This document shows positions 22,290-30,000 of a stretch of 34,151 bases of DNA, piece after piece. The stretch is from an uncultured Caryophanales bacterium (GTDB lineage Bacteria > Bacillota_I > Bacilli_A > RF39 > UBA660): NCBI GenBank assembly GCA_946611235.1, contig CAMODE010000042.1, forward strand, positions 1 to 34,151. The letters are read 5' to 3'. The position numbers and the translations under genes were made by a program. How positions within the stretch are numbered: the stretch's first letter is position 1; each line of letters starts with the position of its first letter. The notes under the pieces were generated by a model. That model ran no database searches, was not told where the DNA came from, and saw nothing but the letters and a program-made list of their open reading frames with translations.

Positions 22290-25200
22290 ATGGCTTTTTT
22301 TGATGGTTTATTTGATATAAATAGTAAGAATGATTATAGTATTACGGGTTTAAATAAAGAACTTAATGGTATTTTTATTTATGATTATTTTTGTAAATAT
22401 AAGAGAAATGTACTTGTATTTTGTAATTCTTTATATGAAGCTAATGATATTTATAATAGGCTTTCTTGTTATACGGATAGGGTTTTATTATTTCCTATGG
22501 ATGATTTTATTGCTAGTGAAGCTACTTCGATTAGTCCGGAGTTTATGATAGAAAGACTTAGTACTTTGAATAAGTTATGTGATGATGATAAGTATATTGT
22601 TGTTACGAATATGACTGGTATACTTAGGTATTTACCTAGTAAGAAGTTATATAAGTCTAAGTTTATTAGTTTATCTAAGAATGATAGTATTGATAGGGAT
22701 AAATTTATTAATGATTTATATGAACTTGGATATATAAATGCTCCTTTAGTTAGTAAAAGTGGAGAGATGGCTATTAGGGGATATGTTATTGATATTTTTC
22801 CTATTAGTGAAGATTCTCCGGTTAGAATTGAGTTTTGGGGTGATGATATTGATAGTATTAAATATTTTGATTTGGAGACGCAGCTTTCTAATGAAGAAAT
22901 TAATAGTATTAATATTTATCCTTTTACGGAGTTTTTAATTGGCAAGAAAATAGATGATGATGTTATTAGAAAGCAGAAGTATTTACTTAATTATTCTAGT
23001 GATGTAGATGGTTTATGGGGTTATTTAGATGATCCGGTAATGTTTTATTATGATTATAATCAAATTACTACTAGTTATTCACTTCTTAGAGAGACAATAC
23101 TAGGGTATGATGCAGAAGTCAATGATAGTATTAAAACTAATTATATGTATGATATAGATGATATTAAGATTAAAGATGTTATTTATATGATGGATATTGA
23201 TAATTTAGTGGATAAAAAGATAAAGAGTTATAGTTATTTATCTTTTAATATTGATAATTATGCTGGTAATTTTGAAAAGATAAAAAGTGATTTAGATAAG
23301 TATTTATTAAAGGGTAAGACAATTATTTTATGTATAGATAAGAAACAGGTAGTTAAGAGAATTGTTAGTTATTTAGATATTAATGATGATGTTATATTAA
23401 CTAATGAGAATGAGATTATTAAGGGTAAGATTAATATTATTAATAAGTATATTACGAGTGGTTTTATGTATGAAGACTATGTTGTAATATCTGTTAATGA
23501 TTTATTTGGTAAGATAGAAGAAAAGAAAAAGAGTAAGAATAAGTTTAGAGTAGGTACGAAGATTAGTAATATTGATAATTTGGTTAAGGGTGACTATATT
23601 GTTCATATTGATCATGGTATTGGGATATATGGGGAACTTTGTTCTCTTACTAAGAATGGATTAAAGAAAGATTATATTAAGCTTATTTATGCTGATGGTG
23701 ATGTTTTATATTTACCTGTAGAAAAGATTGATAAGATTAGTAAGTTTAGTGCTTCTGATGGGGCTTTAGTTAGACTTGATAGTTTATCAAGTGATAACTG
23801 GGAAAAGAAGAAGGCTAGAGTTAGAAAGAAGTTAGAGAGTATTGCTGGTGATTTAATGAAGTTATCTGTGGAAAGAGAAATGGCTAAAGGATATGCCTTT
23901 TCAGTTGATGATGAGAATCAGATTTTGTTTGAGAGTAAATTTCAGTATGAACCTACTTCTGATCAGATAAGAGCAACGGAAATTATTAAAAAAGCTATGG
24001 AAAGTGATAAGCCAATGGATATGCTTTTATGTGGAGATGTTGGTTATGGTAAGACAGAGGTTGCTTTTAGGGCTATATTTAAGGCTGTTAATGATGGTAA
24101 GCAGGTTGCTTATTTATGTCCGACGACTATTTTATCTAATCAACAATATAATTCGGCATTAGATAGATTTAGTGATTTTCCTGTTAATATTGCTTTGCTT
24201 AATAGATTTACTTCAGTTAAGAAACAGAATGAGATATATAGGAAATTAAAAGAAGGTAAGATTGATATTTTATTTGGTACTCATAAGTTATTAAATGATA
24301 AAGTAGATTTTAAAGATTTGGGATTACTTATTATTGATGAAGAGCAGAGATTTGGTGTTGTTCATAAAGAGAAGATTAAGAGATATAAGAATAATATTGA
24401 TGTACTAACTCTTAGTGCTACGCCTATTCCTAGAACTTTACAGATGTCAATGTCTGGGGTTAGAGGTCTTGCTTTAATTGAGACTCCTCCGGAGAAGAGA
24501 AGACCTATTCAGACTTATGTAATACCTGAGAATAAGAATATTATTAAGGATGCTATATATAAAGAGTTATCGAGAAATGGTCAAGTATTTATGCTTTGTA
24601 ATAATATTGATAAACTTGATAGTAGAATCTCATTTATTAATGAGATTGTACCGGAAGCTAAAGTAAGATATGCTCATGGTAGAATGAGTAAAGATGATAT
24701 TGAAGATGTTATGAGTGATTTTATTAATCATGAATTTGATATTTTGCTTTGTACGACGATTATTGAGACTGGTATTGATATACCTAATGTTAATACTTTA
24801 ATTATTCTTGATGCTGATAGATTTGGTTTATCACAGTTATATCAAATTAGAGGTAGAATTGGTAGAAGTGATAGGATTGGGTATGCATATCTTATGTATG
24901 ATAATAGAAAAGAACTTAATGATTTGGCTGTTAAGAGACTTAATACTATTAAAGAATTTACCGAACTTGGTAGTGGATTTAAGATTGCTATGAGAGATCT
25001 ATCAATAAGAGGTGCAGGGGATATTCTTGGTAGTGAACAGTCTGGTTTTATTGATAGTATTGGTATTGATTTATATTTAAAGATGCTTAAAGAAGAGGTT
25101 GATAAATTAAAGGGTATTAAGGTAGAAGAAGAAGATACTAATATTAAACCTTTAATTGAGGTTGAAACACATATTACTAATGAATATGCTCCGGATGATG

Positions 25201-25601
25201 AGATTAAGATTGAGATTCATAAGATGATTAATGATATTAATAGTGAAGAGGATATTATTAATCTTAAGAATGTACTTGAAGATAGATTTGGTAGAGTTAC
25301 TGATGAGATGATTATTTATATGCATGAGGAATGGTTTGAGAAACAGGCTAAGATACTTGGTGTTAAGGAATCTAAACAGTCTAAGAACTTTATAGAAGTA
25401 GTACTTCCGATACTTACTTCATCTAAAATAGATGGAGAAAAGTTATTCTTTGATGCTTATGATATTAATAAGAACTTTAAGTTTTCTTATAAAGATAAAA
25501 AGATTCATATTATTTTAGATACTACTAAAAATGAGAAACATTTTATTTATTATTTAAATGAATTATTTGATAAGATTATTAAAGAAATAGAGAAGAATTA
25601 G
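22290..25601 (+). CDS. mfd: Transcription-repair coupling factor Mfd
   Basis: The 1103-residue protein has the full Mfd architecture: a UvrB-homology N-terminal module, the RNA-polymerase-interaction domain (around VKGDYIVHIDHGIGIYGEL), then a RecG-like translocase. Walker A GDVGYGKT is at 582-589, the DEEQ box at 683-686, and LSATPIPRTLQMSM follows. The helicase motif VI region QIRGRIGRSDRIGYAY and the C-terminal inhibitory domain complete it. It removes stalled RNA polymerase at lesions and recruits UvrA. ATG 22290 follows AAAGGAG; TTG 22272 is rejected. It ends in a terminator copied three more times downstream. Confidence 0.97.
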   Translation: MAFFDGLFDINSKNDYSITGLNKELNGIFIYDYFCKYKRNVLVFCNSLYEANDIYNRLSCYTDRVLLFPMDDFIASEATSISPEFMIERLSTLNKLCDDDKYIVVTNMTGILRYLPSKKLYKSKFISLSKNDSIDRDKFINDLYELGYINAPLVSKSGEMAIRGYVIDIFPISEDSPVRIEFWGDDIDSIKYFDLETQLSNEEINSINIYPFTEFLIGKKIDDDVIRKQKYLLNYSSDVDGLWGYLDDPVMFYYDYNQITTSYSLLRETILGYDAEVNDSIKTNYMYDIDDIKIKDVIYMMDIDNLVDKKIKSYSYLSFNIDNYAGNFEKIKSDLDKYLLKGKTIILCIDKKQVVKRIVSYLDINDDVILTNENEIIKGKINIINKYITSGFMYEDYVVISVNDLFGKIEEKKKSKNKFRVGTKISNIDNLVKGDYIVHIDHGIGIYGELCSLTKNGLKKDYIKLIYADGDVLYLPVEKIDKISKFSASDGALVRLDSLSSDNWEKKKARVRKKLESIAGDLMKLSVEREMAKGYAFSVDDENQILFESKFQYEPTSDQIRATEIIKKAMESDKPMDMLLCGDVGYGKTEVAFRAIFKAVNDGKQVAYLCPTTILSNQQYNSALDRFSDFPVNIALLNRFTSVKKQNEIYRKLKEGKIDILFGTHKLLNDKVDFKDLGLLIIDEEQRFGVVHKEKIKRYKNNIDVLTLSATPIPRTLQMSMSGVRGLALIETPPEKRRPIQTYVIPENKNIIKDAIYKELSRNGQVFMLCNNIDKLDSRISFINEIVPEAKVRYAHGRMSKDDIEDVMSDFINHEFDILLCTTIIETGIDIPNVNTLIILDADRFGLSQLYQIRGRIGRSDRIGYAYLMYDNRKELNDLAVKRLNTIKEFTELGSGFKIAMRDLSIRGAGDILGSEQSGFIDSIGIDLYLKMLKEEVDKLKGIKVEEEDTNIKPLIEVETHITNEYAPDDEIKIEIHKMINDINSEEDIINLKNVLEDRFGRVTDEMIIYMHEEWFEKQAKILGVKESKQSKNFIEVVLPILTSSKIDGEKLFFDAYDINKNFKFSYKDKKIHIILDTTKNEKHFIYYLNELFDKIIKEIEKN

Positions 25602-25628
25602 AGATAATATTTATCTTTAATTTTTTTT
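25602..25628 (+). terminator. Terminator module, copy 1 (after mfd)
   Basis: AGATAA-TAT-TTATCT followed by TTAA and T8. The same module follows each of the next three genes. It starts at the mfd stop codon. Confidence 0.65.
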
Positions 25629-25726
25629 AACCGCTATCGCTAACTCATTAACTATCGTTAATTCGCAGAAAGTCTTTTAGTGGAAGATTCCATTATATAG
25701 AGTTGATACTGGATAAATTGATTTTA

Positions 25727-25754
25727 TTGACTTATACTTTAAATAGTGTATAAT
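25727..25754 (+). promoter_or_regulatory. Promoter of the first paralogue
   Basis: TTGACT (25727-25732), a 16-bp spacer and TATAAT (25749-25754). The same arrangement is present at the second paralogue. Confidence 0.7.
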
Positions 25755-25786
25755 AATTTTATGGAGGGCTTTAAATTATACTAAAT

Positions 25787-26329
25787 ATGGAAGAAAATGT
25801 TTATTTATTTGTAGATAGTAGAGATATAAAAGAGGTTGATTTTCATCTTGTAGCATCAAAGGGAAAATATAATAGTTTTGTCAAAAGAGTTTTTCCTTCT
25901 TTGCAACACGATATAAAATATGAATATAAAGATATTGAACAGTATTTTATTGTTAATAGAGTTCCTGTTGATTTTAGAAAAATGGTTGTTATTTTACGTA
26001 GACCATTTACTTCAAATGTTGAGGCTGAAGAGTTATTTACTGGAATGCCTTTTAAAATTACTGGGTGTAATAGTTTTTTAAATTCTAAAATTAAAAAGAG
26101 CATTTTTGGTATTACTTGTTCTAATGATGTTGATTTTCATTATCATAAAATTGTATTTGATACTAGGGCAGTTTTTTTAGATATTGATGATGTCAAAAAT
26201 TTTTATTTATCATTATTAGATAACTATCTATTTGAAGAGTATATTTTTTCTTTGAATTGTTTAATAGGATATGAATATACAATTGATAAAGAAAAAGCAA
26301 AAGCAAAAGTTAAGAAACTTGAATCATAA
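25787..26329 (+). CDS. Unknown protein, 180 aa, first of a tandem pair
   Basis: Family not recognised. It starts with a hydrophobic strand (VYLFVD). The central core VPVDFRKMVVILRRPFTS with the following EAEELFTGMPF (about residues 59-89) is nearly the same in the downstream 170-aa paralogue. The rest differs strongly apart from a shared FYLSLL(D/E)N block. It contains no membrane segment or catalytic signature I can name. The Shine-Dalgarno GGAGGG (about 25762) lies roughly 20 nt from ATG 25787. A 7-codon frame starting at 25760 ends just before it, so re-initiation or a non-ATG start is possible. It has its own promoter and terminator. Confidence 0.75.
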   Translation: MEENVYLFVDSRDIKEVDFHLVASKGKYNSFVKRVFPSLQHDIKYEYKDIEQYFIVNRVPVDFRKMVVILRRPFTSNVEAEELFTGMPFKITGCNSFLNSKIKKSIFGITCSNDVDFHYHKIVFDTRAVFLDIDDVKNFYLSLLDNYLFEEYIFSLNCLIGYEYTIDKEKAKAKVKKLES

Positions 26330-26333
26330 TTAT

Positions 26334-26361
26334 GGATAATATTTATCTTTAATTTTTTTTT
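26334..26361 (+). terminator. Terminator module, copy 2
   Basis: GGATAA-TAT-TTATCT, then TTAA and T9, just past the stop of the 180-aa gene. Confidence 0.65.
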
Positions 26362-26463
26362 AGGTGACCGCTAGTGCTAACTCATTAACTATCGTTAATT
26401 CGCAGAAAGTCTTTTAGTGGAAGATTCCATTATATAGAGTTGATACTGGATAAATTAATTTTG

Positions 26464-26491
26464 TTGACTTATATTTTGAATAGTGTATAAT
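26464..26491 (+). promoter_or_regulatory. Promoter of the second paralogue
   Basis: TTGACT (26464-26469), 16 bp, TATAAT (26486-26491), followed by GGAGG and ATG 26515. Confidence 0.7.
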
Positions 26492-26514
26492 AATTTTATG
26501 GAGGTTTAGGAATA

Positions 26515-27027
26515 ATGGTAAAGAGGGCAAAAAATATATATTTATTAATGGATAGAAGTGATGTAAAAGAATTAAAGTCTCATCCAATTGATGAGAATAT
26601 AAAGGGGTTAATGAGGTTTCTTACAATACCAGAATATGACTATTTAGATACTGATAAATATTTTGAAAAAAATGGTATTCCAATAGAATTTAGAAAAATT
26701 GTAGTCATTTTACATAGACCGTTTACCTCAAATAAAGAAGCTGAAGAACTTTTTACTGGAATACCTTTTGATGTTTCTGGTTATACTAGATTTGTAAAAG
26801 ATAGAAGTAAGCAGATGTTTAGTGGTAGAACATATGGTAGTAGAGGTATTATGTTTACAACGAAGGCTAATCTTGTTGATTTTGATAGTATTAGAATATT
26901 TTACTTATCTTTATTAGAAAATAATCTATTTGAAAAATATATTAATTCTGTGAATAATTTGTTTAAGGCTGATTATTCATTAGATGAAGTAAAAGGAAAT
27001 ATTAAAGTTAAAATATTAGAACTATAA
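26515..27027 (+). CDS. Unknown protein, 170 aa, second of a tandem pair
   Basis: A paralogue of the 180-aa protein just upstream. The shared core is IPIEFRKIVVILHRPFTS with EAEELFTGIPF (about residues 55-85), the N-terminal strand is similar (IYLLMD), and FYLSLLENNLFEKYI is near the end. The region after the core is richer in basic residues (KDRSKQMFSGRTYGSRG). No known domain is recognised. GGAGG precedes the ATG. Protein divergence contrasts with identity of the upstream DNA, so the DNA has been kept or homogenised while the coding parts diverged. Confidence 0.75.
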   Translation: MVKRAKNIYLLMDRSDVKELKSHPIDENIKGLMRFLTIPEYDYLDTDKYFEKNGIPIEFRKIVVILHRPFTSNKEAEELFTGIPFDVSGYTRFVKDRSKQMFSGRTYGSRGIMFTTKANLVDFDSIRIFYLSLLENNLFEKYINSVNNLFKADYSLDEVKGNIKVKILEL

Positions 27028-27029
27028 TT

Positions 27030-27057
27030 AAGGATAATATTTATCTTTAATTTTTTT
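27030..27057 (+). terminator. Terminator module, copy 3
   Basis: AAGGATAA-TAT-TTATCTTT followed by AA and T7 after the 170-aa gene. A degenerate CCCCTTCGCTTG of the dispersed repeat follows. Confidence 0.65.
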
Positions 27058-27138
27058 AACCCCTTCGCTTGTACGTTACAATAAATTATTTTTCTATTGG
27101 CTTGTAGTTAGAGATTATATGTAATAATTAATATTTTA

Positions 27139-27167
27139 TTGATTTCTGCAGTGGAAAAATATATAAT
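27139..27167 (+). promoter_or_regulatory. Promoter of the radical SAM gene
   Basis: TTGATT (27139-27144), a 17-bp spacer and TATAAT (27162-27167), then AAGGGAG before ATG 27193. Confidence 0.65.
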
Positions 27168-27192
27168 ATAACTGTAAGGGAGTGTATTATAA

Positions 27193-28167
27193 ATGGGAAA
27201 ATTTAAAGTAATAGAAAAACTAGAAGCAGCGATTGACTTTAATTTTGAGCATGGAAATAAAGAAAAAATATATAGATATTTAATAAATTTTGATGACAAT
27301 AGAATAATTGAATGCATGACTATAATTCATTTAAATGATAATGAACCAATCGATGTTACTATTGAAATAAGTAATATGTATAATTGTATTGTTGGATGTA
27401 GATTTTGTGCTTCAGGTTCTTTGCCAGAAAGTAGGACTTTTTTAAAGGCAGAAGATTATTTAAAACAAGTTGAAATATGTATTAAAGAAAGTAATATTAA
27501 CCTTAATGATTATCCTAAATTATATGTTGCATTCACTGGTATTGGAGAACCTTCTGTTGTTAAAGAAGAAGTTGCTAAAGGAATAATGCTTATAAAAGAA
27601 AGATATAATAATGTTGAAGTTAATATTGCTACTACTGGATTTGATAATAAATGTTTTGAGTATTGGAATAAACTAAATTTACCTATCAGATATTTTCAAC
27701 TTCCATACTACTCTTGTGAAAAAGATAAGATTAAATATATTATCCAAAATGCACCAAAAGATTATGATTTAATCAATAATATTAAAGAAGCAATAAAATA
27801 TAGAAAGAATCATAATGAGTGTAGAGTAAAAATTAATTATGTTGTTATGGAAGGAATAAATGATAGTGAAAAAGATGTTGAAAAAATGATTGAATATTTA
27901 AAAGAATTTAAGGATGACATTATAATTAAAGTATCATATTTAAATTATACAGAAAAATGTAAAGAAAATAATTTACATTCTCCATCTCAAAAGGAGATGC
28001 ATAAAATATTAAACAGTATTAAACAGGCTGGATATGATTGTTATTTATTTGGAACTGAGAATAACACAGAATTAGGATGTGGTCAATTAGTTCAAAATTA
28101 TATTTGTGATGAAAATTCTAAAAGTATACGTTCTCAGAATTTTATTAGAAAAAAAGTTATGAATTAG
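27193..28167 (+). CDS. RlmN/Cfr-like radical SAM protein, atypical
   Basis: The 324-residue protein has the radical SAM cluster motif CIVGCRFC (C65, C69, C72), a GIGEP SAM-binding motif (AFTGIGEPS), and VKINYVVMEGINDSEKDVEKM, which resembles RlmN VTIEYVMLDHVND. GCGQL near the end contains C296 at the position of the methyl-carrying cysteine C355 of E. coli RlmN. The second catalytic cysteine of RlmN (C118, seven residues before the first cluster cysteine) is replaced by E58. RlmN/Cfr methylate A2503 of 23S rRNA. This protein may instead be a methylase variant with another resolving residue, or a different enzyme. It is short at the N-terminus and lies in an insertion between mfd and spoVT. 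Confidence 0.8.
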   Translation: MGKFKVIEKLEAAIDFNFEHGNKEKIYRYLINFDDNRIIECMTIIHLNDNEPIDVTIEISNMYNCIVGCRFCASGSLPESRTFLKAEDYLKQVEICIKESNINLNDYPKLYVAFTGIGEPSVVKEEVAKGIMLIKERYNNVEVNIATTGFDNKCFEYWNKLNLPIRYFQLPYYSCEKDKIKYIIQNAPKDYDLINNIKEAIKYRKNHNECRVKINYVVMEGINDSEKDVEKMIEYLKEFKDDIIIKVSYLNYTEKCKENNLHSPSQKEMHKILNSIKQAGYDCYLFGTENNTELGCGQLVQNYICDENSKSIRSQNFIRKKVMN

Positions 28168-28194
28168 CAAAATGATTATTAAATAATGAAAATT

Positions 28195-28222
28195 AAGGAT
28201 AATATTTATCTTTAATTTTTTT
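28195..28222 (+). terminator. Terminator module, copy 4
   Basis: AAGGATAA-TAT-TTATCTTT followed by AA and T7, 27 nt past the radical SAM gene. Confidence 0.65.
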
Positions 28223-28288
28223 ATATTATTTGTATAAATATTTAGTTATATGGAAGAATATAAAAGAGAAAGTTAAAGGTGATATTAA

Positions 28289-28819
28289 TTGAAGACTACT
28301 GGTGTTATTAGAAGAATTGATGAACTAGGTAGAATTGTTATTCCTAAAGAGATTAGAAAGAATCTTAGAATTAAGAATGGAGAGAATTTAGAGGTATTTG
28401 TAGAAGGTGAATCTATCGTATTAAAAAAATATTCTCAGTTAGAGAATATTGAGAGTGTATCTGTTGATTATGTAGAAGCTTTTAATCAGATTATTAAACA
28501 TAATATTATTGTTACGGATAGAGATAAAGTAATTGCAGTAGCAGGTCCTTTAAAGAAAAAATATTTAGGTAAAGAGATTAATGAATTTACTGAGAGAAGT
28601 ATTGATAGGAGAGATTCTTTTTCGGAAAAACAAAAGAAGATGTTTAGTGTAATTAAAGATGAAGAAGATAATGGTTATTATACTTTTACATCGATTGTGG
28701 ATAATGGGGATGCTATTGGTAGTGTTATTATTATTAGTACAGATACTCCTATTACGGATGTTGAAGATAAGATGGGTATTATTTTATCTAAATTACTTAG
28801 TAAACAATTCATAGATTAA
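28289..28819 (+). CDS. spoVT: SpoVT-like AbrB-family transcription regulator
   Basis: The 176-residue protein has an N-terminal AbrB swapped-hairpin DNA-binding domain (TGVIRRIDELGRIVIPKEIRKNL, then a NGENLEVFVEGESIVLKKY-like segment). The C-terminal region of about 120 residues fits the GAF-like domain of SpoVT. Its length matches B. subtilis SpoVT (178) rather than AbrB (about 95). In Bacillus spoVT follows mfd directly; here three accessory genes intervene. The start is a TTG codon preceded by AAAGGTGAT. SpoVT controls late sporulation genes in Bacillus; its role here is inferred. Two consecutive hairpin terminators follow. Confidence 0.9.
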   Translation: MKTTGVIRRIDELGRIVIPKEIRKNLRIKNGENLEVFVEGESIVLKKYSQLENIESVSVDYVEAFNQIIKHNIIVTDRDKVIAVAGPLKKKYLGKEINEFTERSIDRRDSFSEKQKKMFSVIKDEEDNGYYTFTSIVDNGDAIGSVIIISTDTPITDVEDKMGIILSKLLSKQFID

Positions 28820-28835
28820 AGTCTATGATTTTTTT
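28810..28835 (+). terminator. First terminator of spoVT
   Basis: CATAGA (28810-28815) pairs with TCTATG (28822-28827) around the stop codon, followed by ATT and a T tract. Confidence 0.6.
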
Positions 28836-28836
28836 G

Positions 28837-28869
28837 TCTATCAACAATACCTGTTGATAGATATATTTT
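28837..28869 (+). terminator. Second terminator of spoVT
   Basis: CTATCAACA (28838-28846) pairs perfectly with TGTTGATAG (28852-28860) around ATACC, followed by ATATATTTTT. It backs up the hairpin just upstream. Confidence 0.75.
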
Positions 28870-28880
28870 TGTAAATATAA

Positions 28881-28889
28881 TGATATAAT
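28881..28889 (+). promoter_or_regulatory. Extended -10 promoter of the hydrolase group
   Basis: TGA-TATAAT (TATAAT at 28884-28889) is a perfect extended -10. A second candidate, TGT-TATACT, lies at 28913-28921. Either could start transcription of the 20-codon ORF and the hydrolase genes. Confidence 0.5.
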
Positions 28890-28945
28890 TTATTCTAATA
28901 ATTAAATAATTATGTTATACTTGTGTTAGATAGGTGGTTATATTT

Positions 28946-29008
28946 ATGGAAGATATTGTGAATAAATTAAAAGAAAAGACTATATCTTATATAGAAAAGA
29001 AGGTGTAA
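28946..29008 (+). CDS. Possible 20-residue leader peptide
   Basis: ATG 28946 opens a 20-codon frame for a charged helical peptide (MEDIVNKLKEKT...YIEKKV), with TAGGTGG about 9 nt upstream. It ends 3 nt before the ATG of the cysteine hydrolase, whose AAGGTG lies inside the peptide's last codons. The close join suggests translational coupling. No attenuator structure is evident. Confidence 0.45.
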   Translation: MEDIVNKLKEKTISYIEKKV

Positions 29009-29011
29009 ATA

Positions 29012-29509
29012 ATGAATAAATTATTGTTAATAATTGATTTGCAAAAGGGATTTATAAATGATAATACCAAAGAAATTCCTAATGCTATAGAAGAATTACT
29101 GAATAAAAATATATTTAATAATGTTGTATTTACTAAATATATAAATGATGAAGATAGTATATTTTATAAGAAATTAAATTATAAAGGATGTATGTCTTTA
29201 GAAGATAGAAATATTGTAATAGATACTAAAAATTATAAAATAATTGAAAAAAGAGGATATACAGCTTTAAATGATAAACTAAAAGATTATATAAAAGATA
29301 ATAATATTGAAGAAATATATTTATGTGGATTAGATACTGATGCTTGTGTATTAAAGACTTCTATTGACTTATTTGAAAATGATTATAATGTTAAAGTAAT
29401 AAAAGATTTATGTATGAGTCATTCTGGGATAGAAATGCATGATAGTATTATTAATATTTTAAATAAAATGATTGGTAAAGATAATGTTATAGATGTTGAG
29501 GAGTTATAG
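29012..29509 (+). CDS. Isochorismatase-family cysteine hydrolase
   Basis: The 165-residue protein carries the catalytic triad of the isochorismatase/nicotinamidase superfamily: D9 in LLIIDLQKGF, K80 in IIEKRGYTAL, and nucleophile C112 in YLCGLDTDACV. Members hydrolyse nicotinamide, isochorismate, ureidoacrylate or similar amides; the substrate cannot be read from sequence. The shortness of the region between D9 and K80 argues against classical PncA. The HAD phosphatase gene starts 2 nt after its stop, so the two are an operon. Confidence 0.88.
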   Translation: MNKLLLIIDLQKGFINDNTKEIPNAIEELLNKNIFNNVVFTKYINDEDSIFYKKLNYKGCMSLEDRNIVIDTKNYKIIEKRGYTALNDKLKDYIKDNNIEEIYLCGLDTDACVLKTSIDLFENDYNVKVIKDLCMSHSGIEMHDSIINILNKMIGKDNVIDVEEL

Positions 29510-29511
29510 AA

Positions 29512-29967
29512 ATGTATTTAAAAGAAATAATAGAAAGCTTTGGAGATAAGAAAATAAAAATATATATTGATATGGATGGGGTAGTAGCAGATTATGATGT
29601 TGGAAAACCAGATAATTTTGAAAAGAAAAGGCCATTATATACTTCGATTGATAAGTTGAAAGAAATATCTTTTATGGATAATGTTAGTTTATATATTTTA
29701 TCTATTACGAGAAAGAATATTGGTATAGAAGAAAAAAATATATGGTTAGATAAATATATGCCTTTTATTGATAAGAATAATAGATTTATTCTTTCTAAAG
29801 AAGAAGTAAGAAAGTCTTCTAGTGAATTGAAAGTAGACTTTTTGAAAAATATTAAAAGAGAAGATGAAGTAATAATACTAATAGATGATGATCCTTTAAT
29901 TTTAAAGAGTGTTATGGATAATGTTAATGATATTGTACTACTAAAAGATACTGTTTTAGTAGATTAA
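29512..29967 (+). CDS. HAD-superfamily phosphatase, 5'-nucleotidase-like
   Basis: The 151-residue protein shows HAD motif I as IYIDMDGVVADYD (nucleophile D20, acid/base D22), a motif II-like SIT in LYILSITRK, and motif IV as LIDDDPLIL (D125-D127). The DMDGVVAD form and small cap resemble 5'(3')-deoxyribonucleotidase/YqfW-type enzymes. The preference for nucleotides is inferred. GAGGAG upstream supports the ATG. It is tightly linked to the isochorismatase-like gene, possibly in nucleotide or cofactor clean-up. Confidence 0.8.
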   Translation: MYLKEIIESFGDKKIKIYIDMDGVVADYDVGKPDNFEKKRPLYTSIDKLKEISFMDNVSLYILSITRKNIGIEEKNIWLDKYMPFIDKNNRFILSKEEVRKSSSELKVDFLKNIKREDEVIILIDDDPLILKSVMDNVNDIVLLKDTVLVD

Positions 29968-30000
29968 TAAAGTATTTGTATTAGAAAGTTGGTGCAATAG

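Larger units (their letters stand above)
25602..25765 (+). repeat. Duplicated intergenic segment, copy 1
   Basis: Terminator, hairpin repeat (AACCGCTATCGCTAAC from 25629), an 81-nt block at 25639-25719, promoter and Shine-Dalgarno recur in the same order at 26334-26505. The 81-nt block is identical base for base in both copies. The flanking parts differ by few substitutions. Confidence 0.9.
26334..26505 (+). repeat. Duplicated intergenic segment, copy 2
   Basis: Second copy of the segment at 25602-25765. The 81-nt block here is 26376-26456. Small differences occur near the terminator (an extra AGGTG) and in the promoter spacer. Confidence 0.9.
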
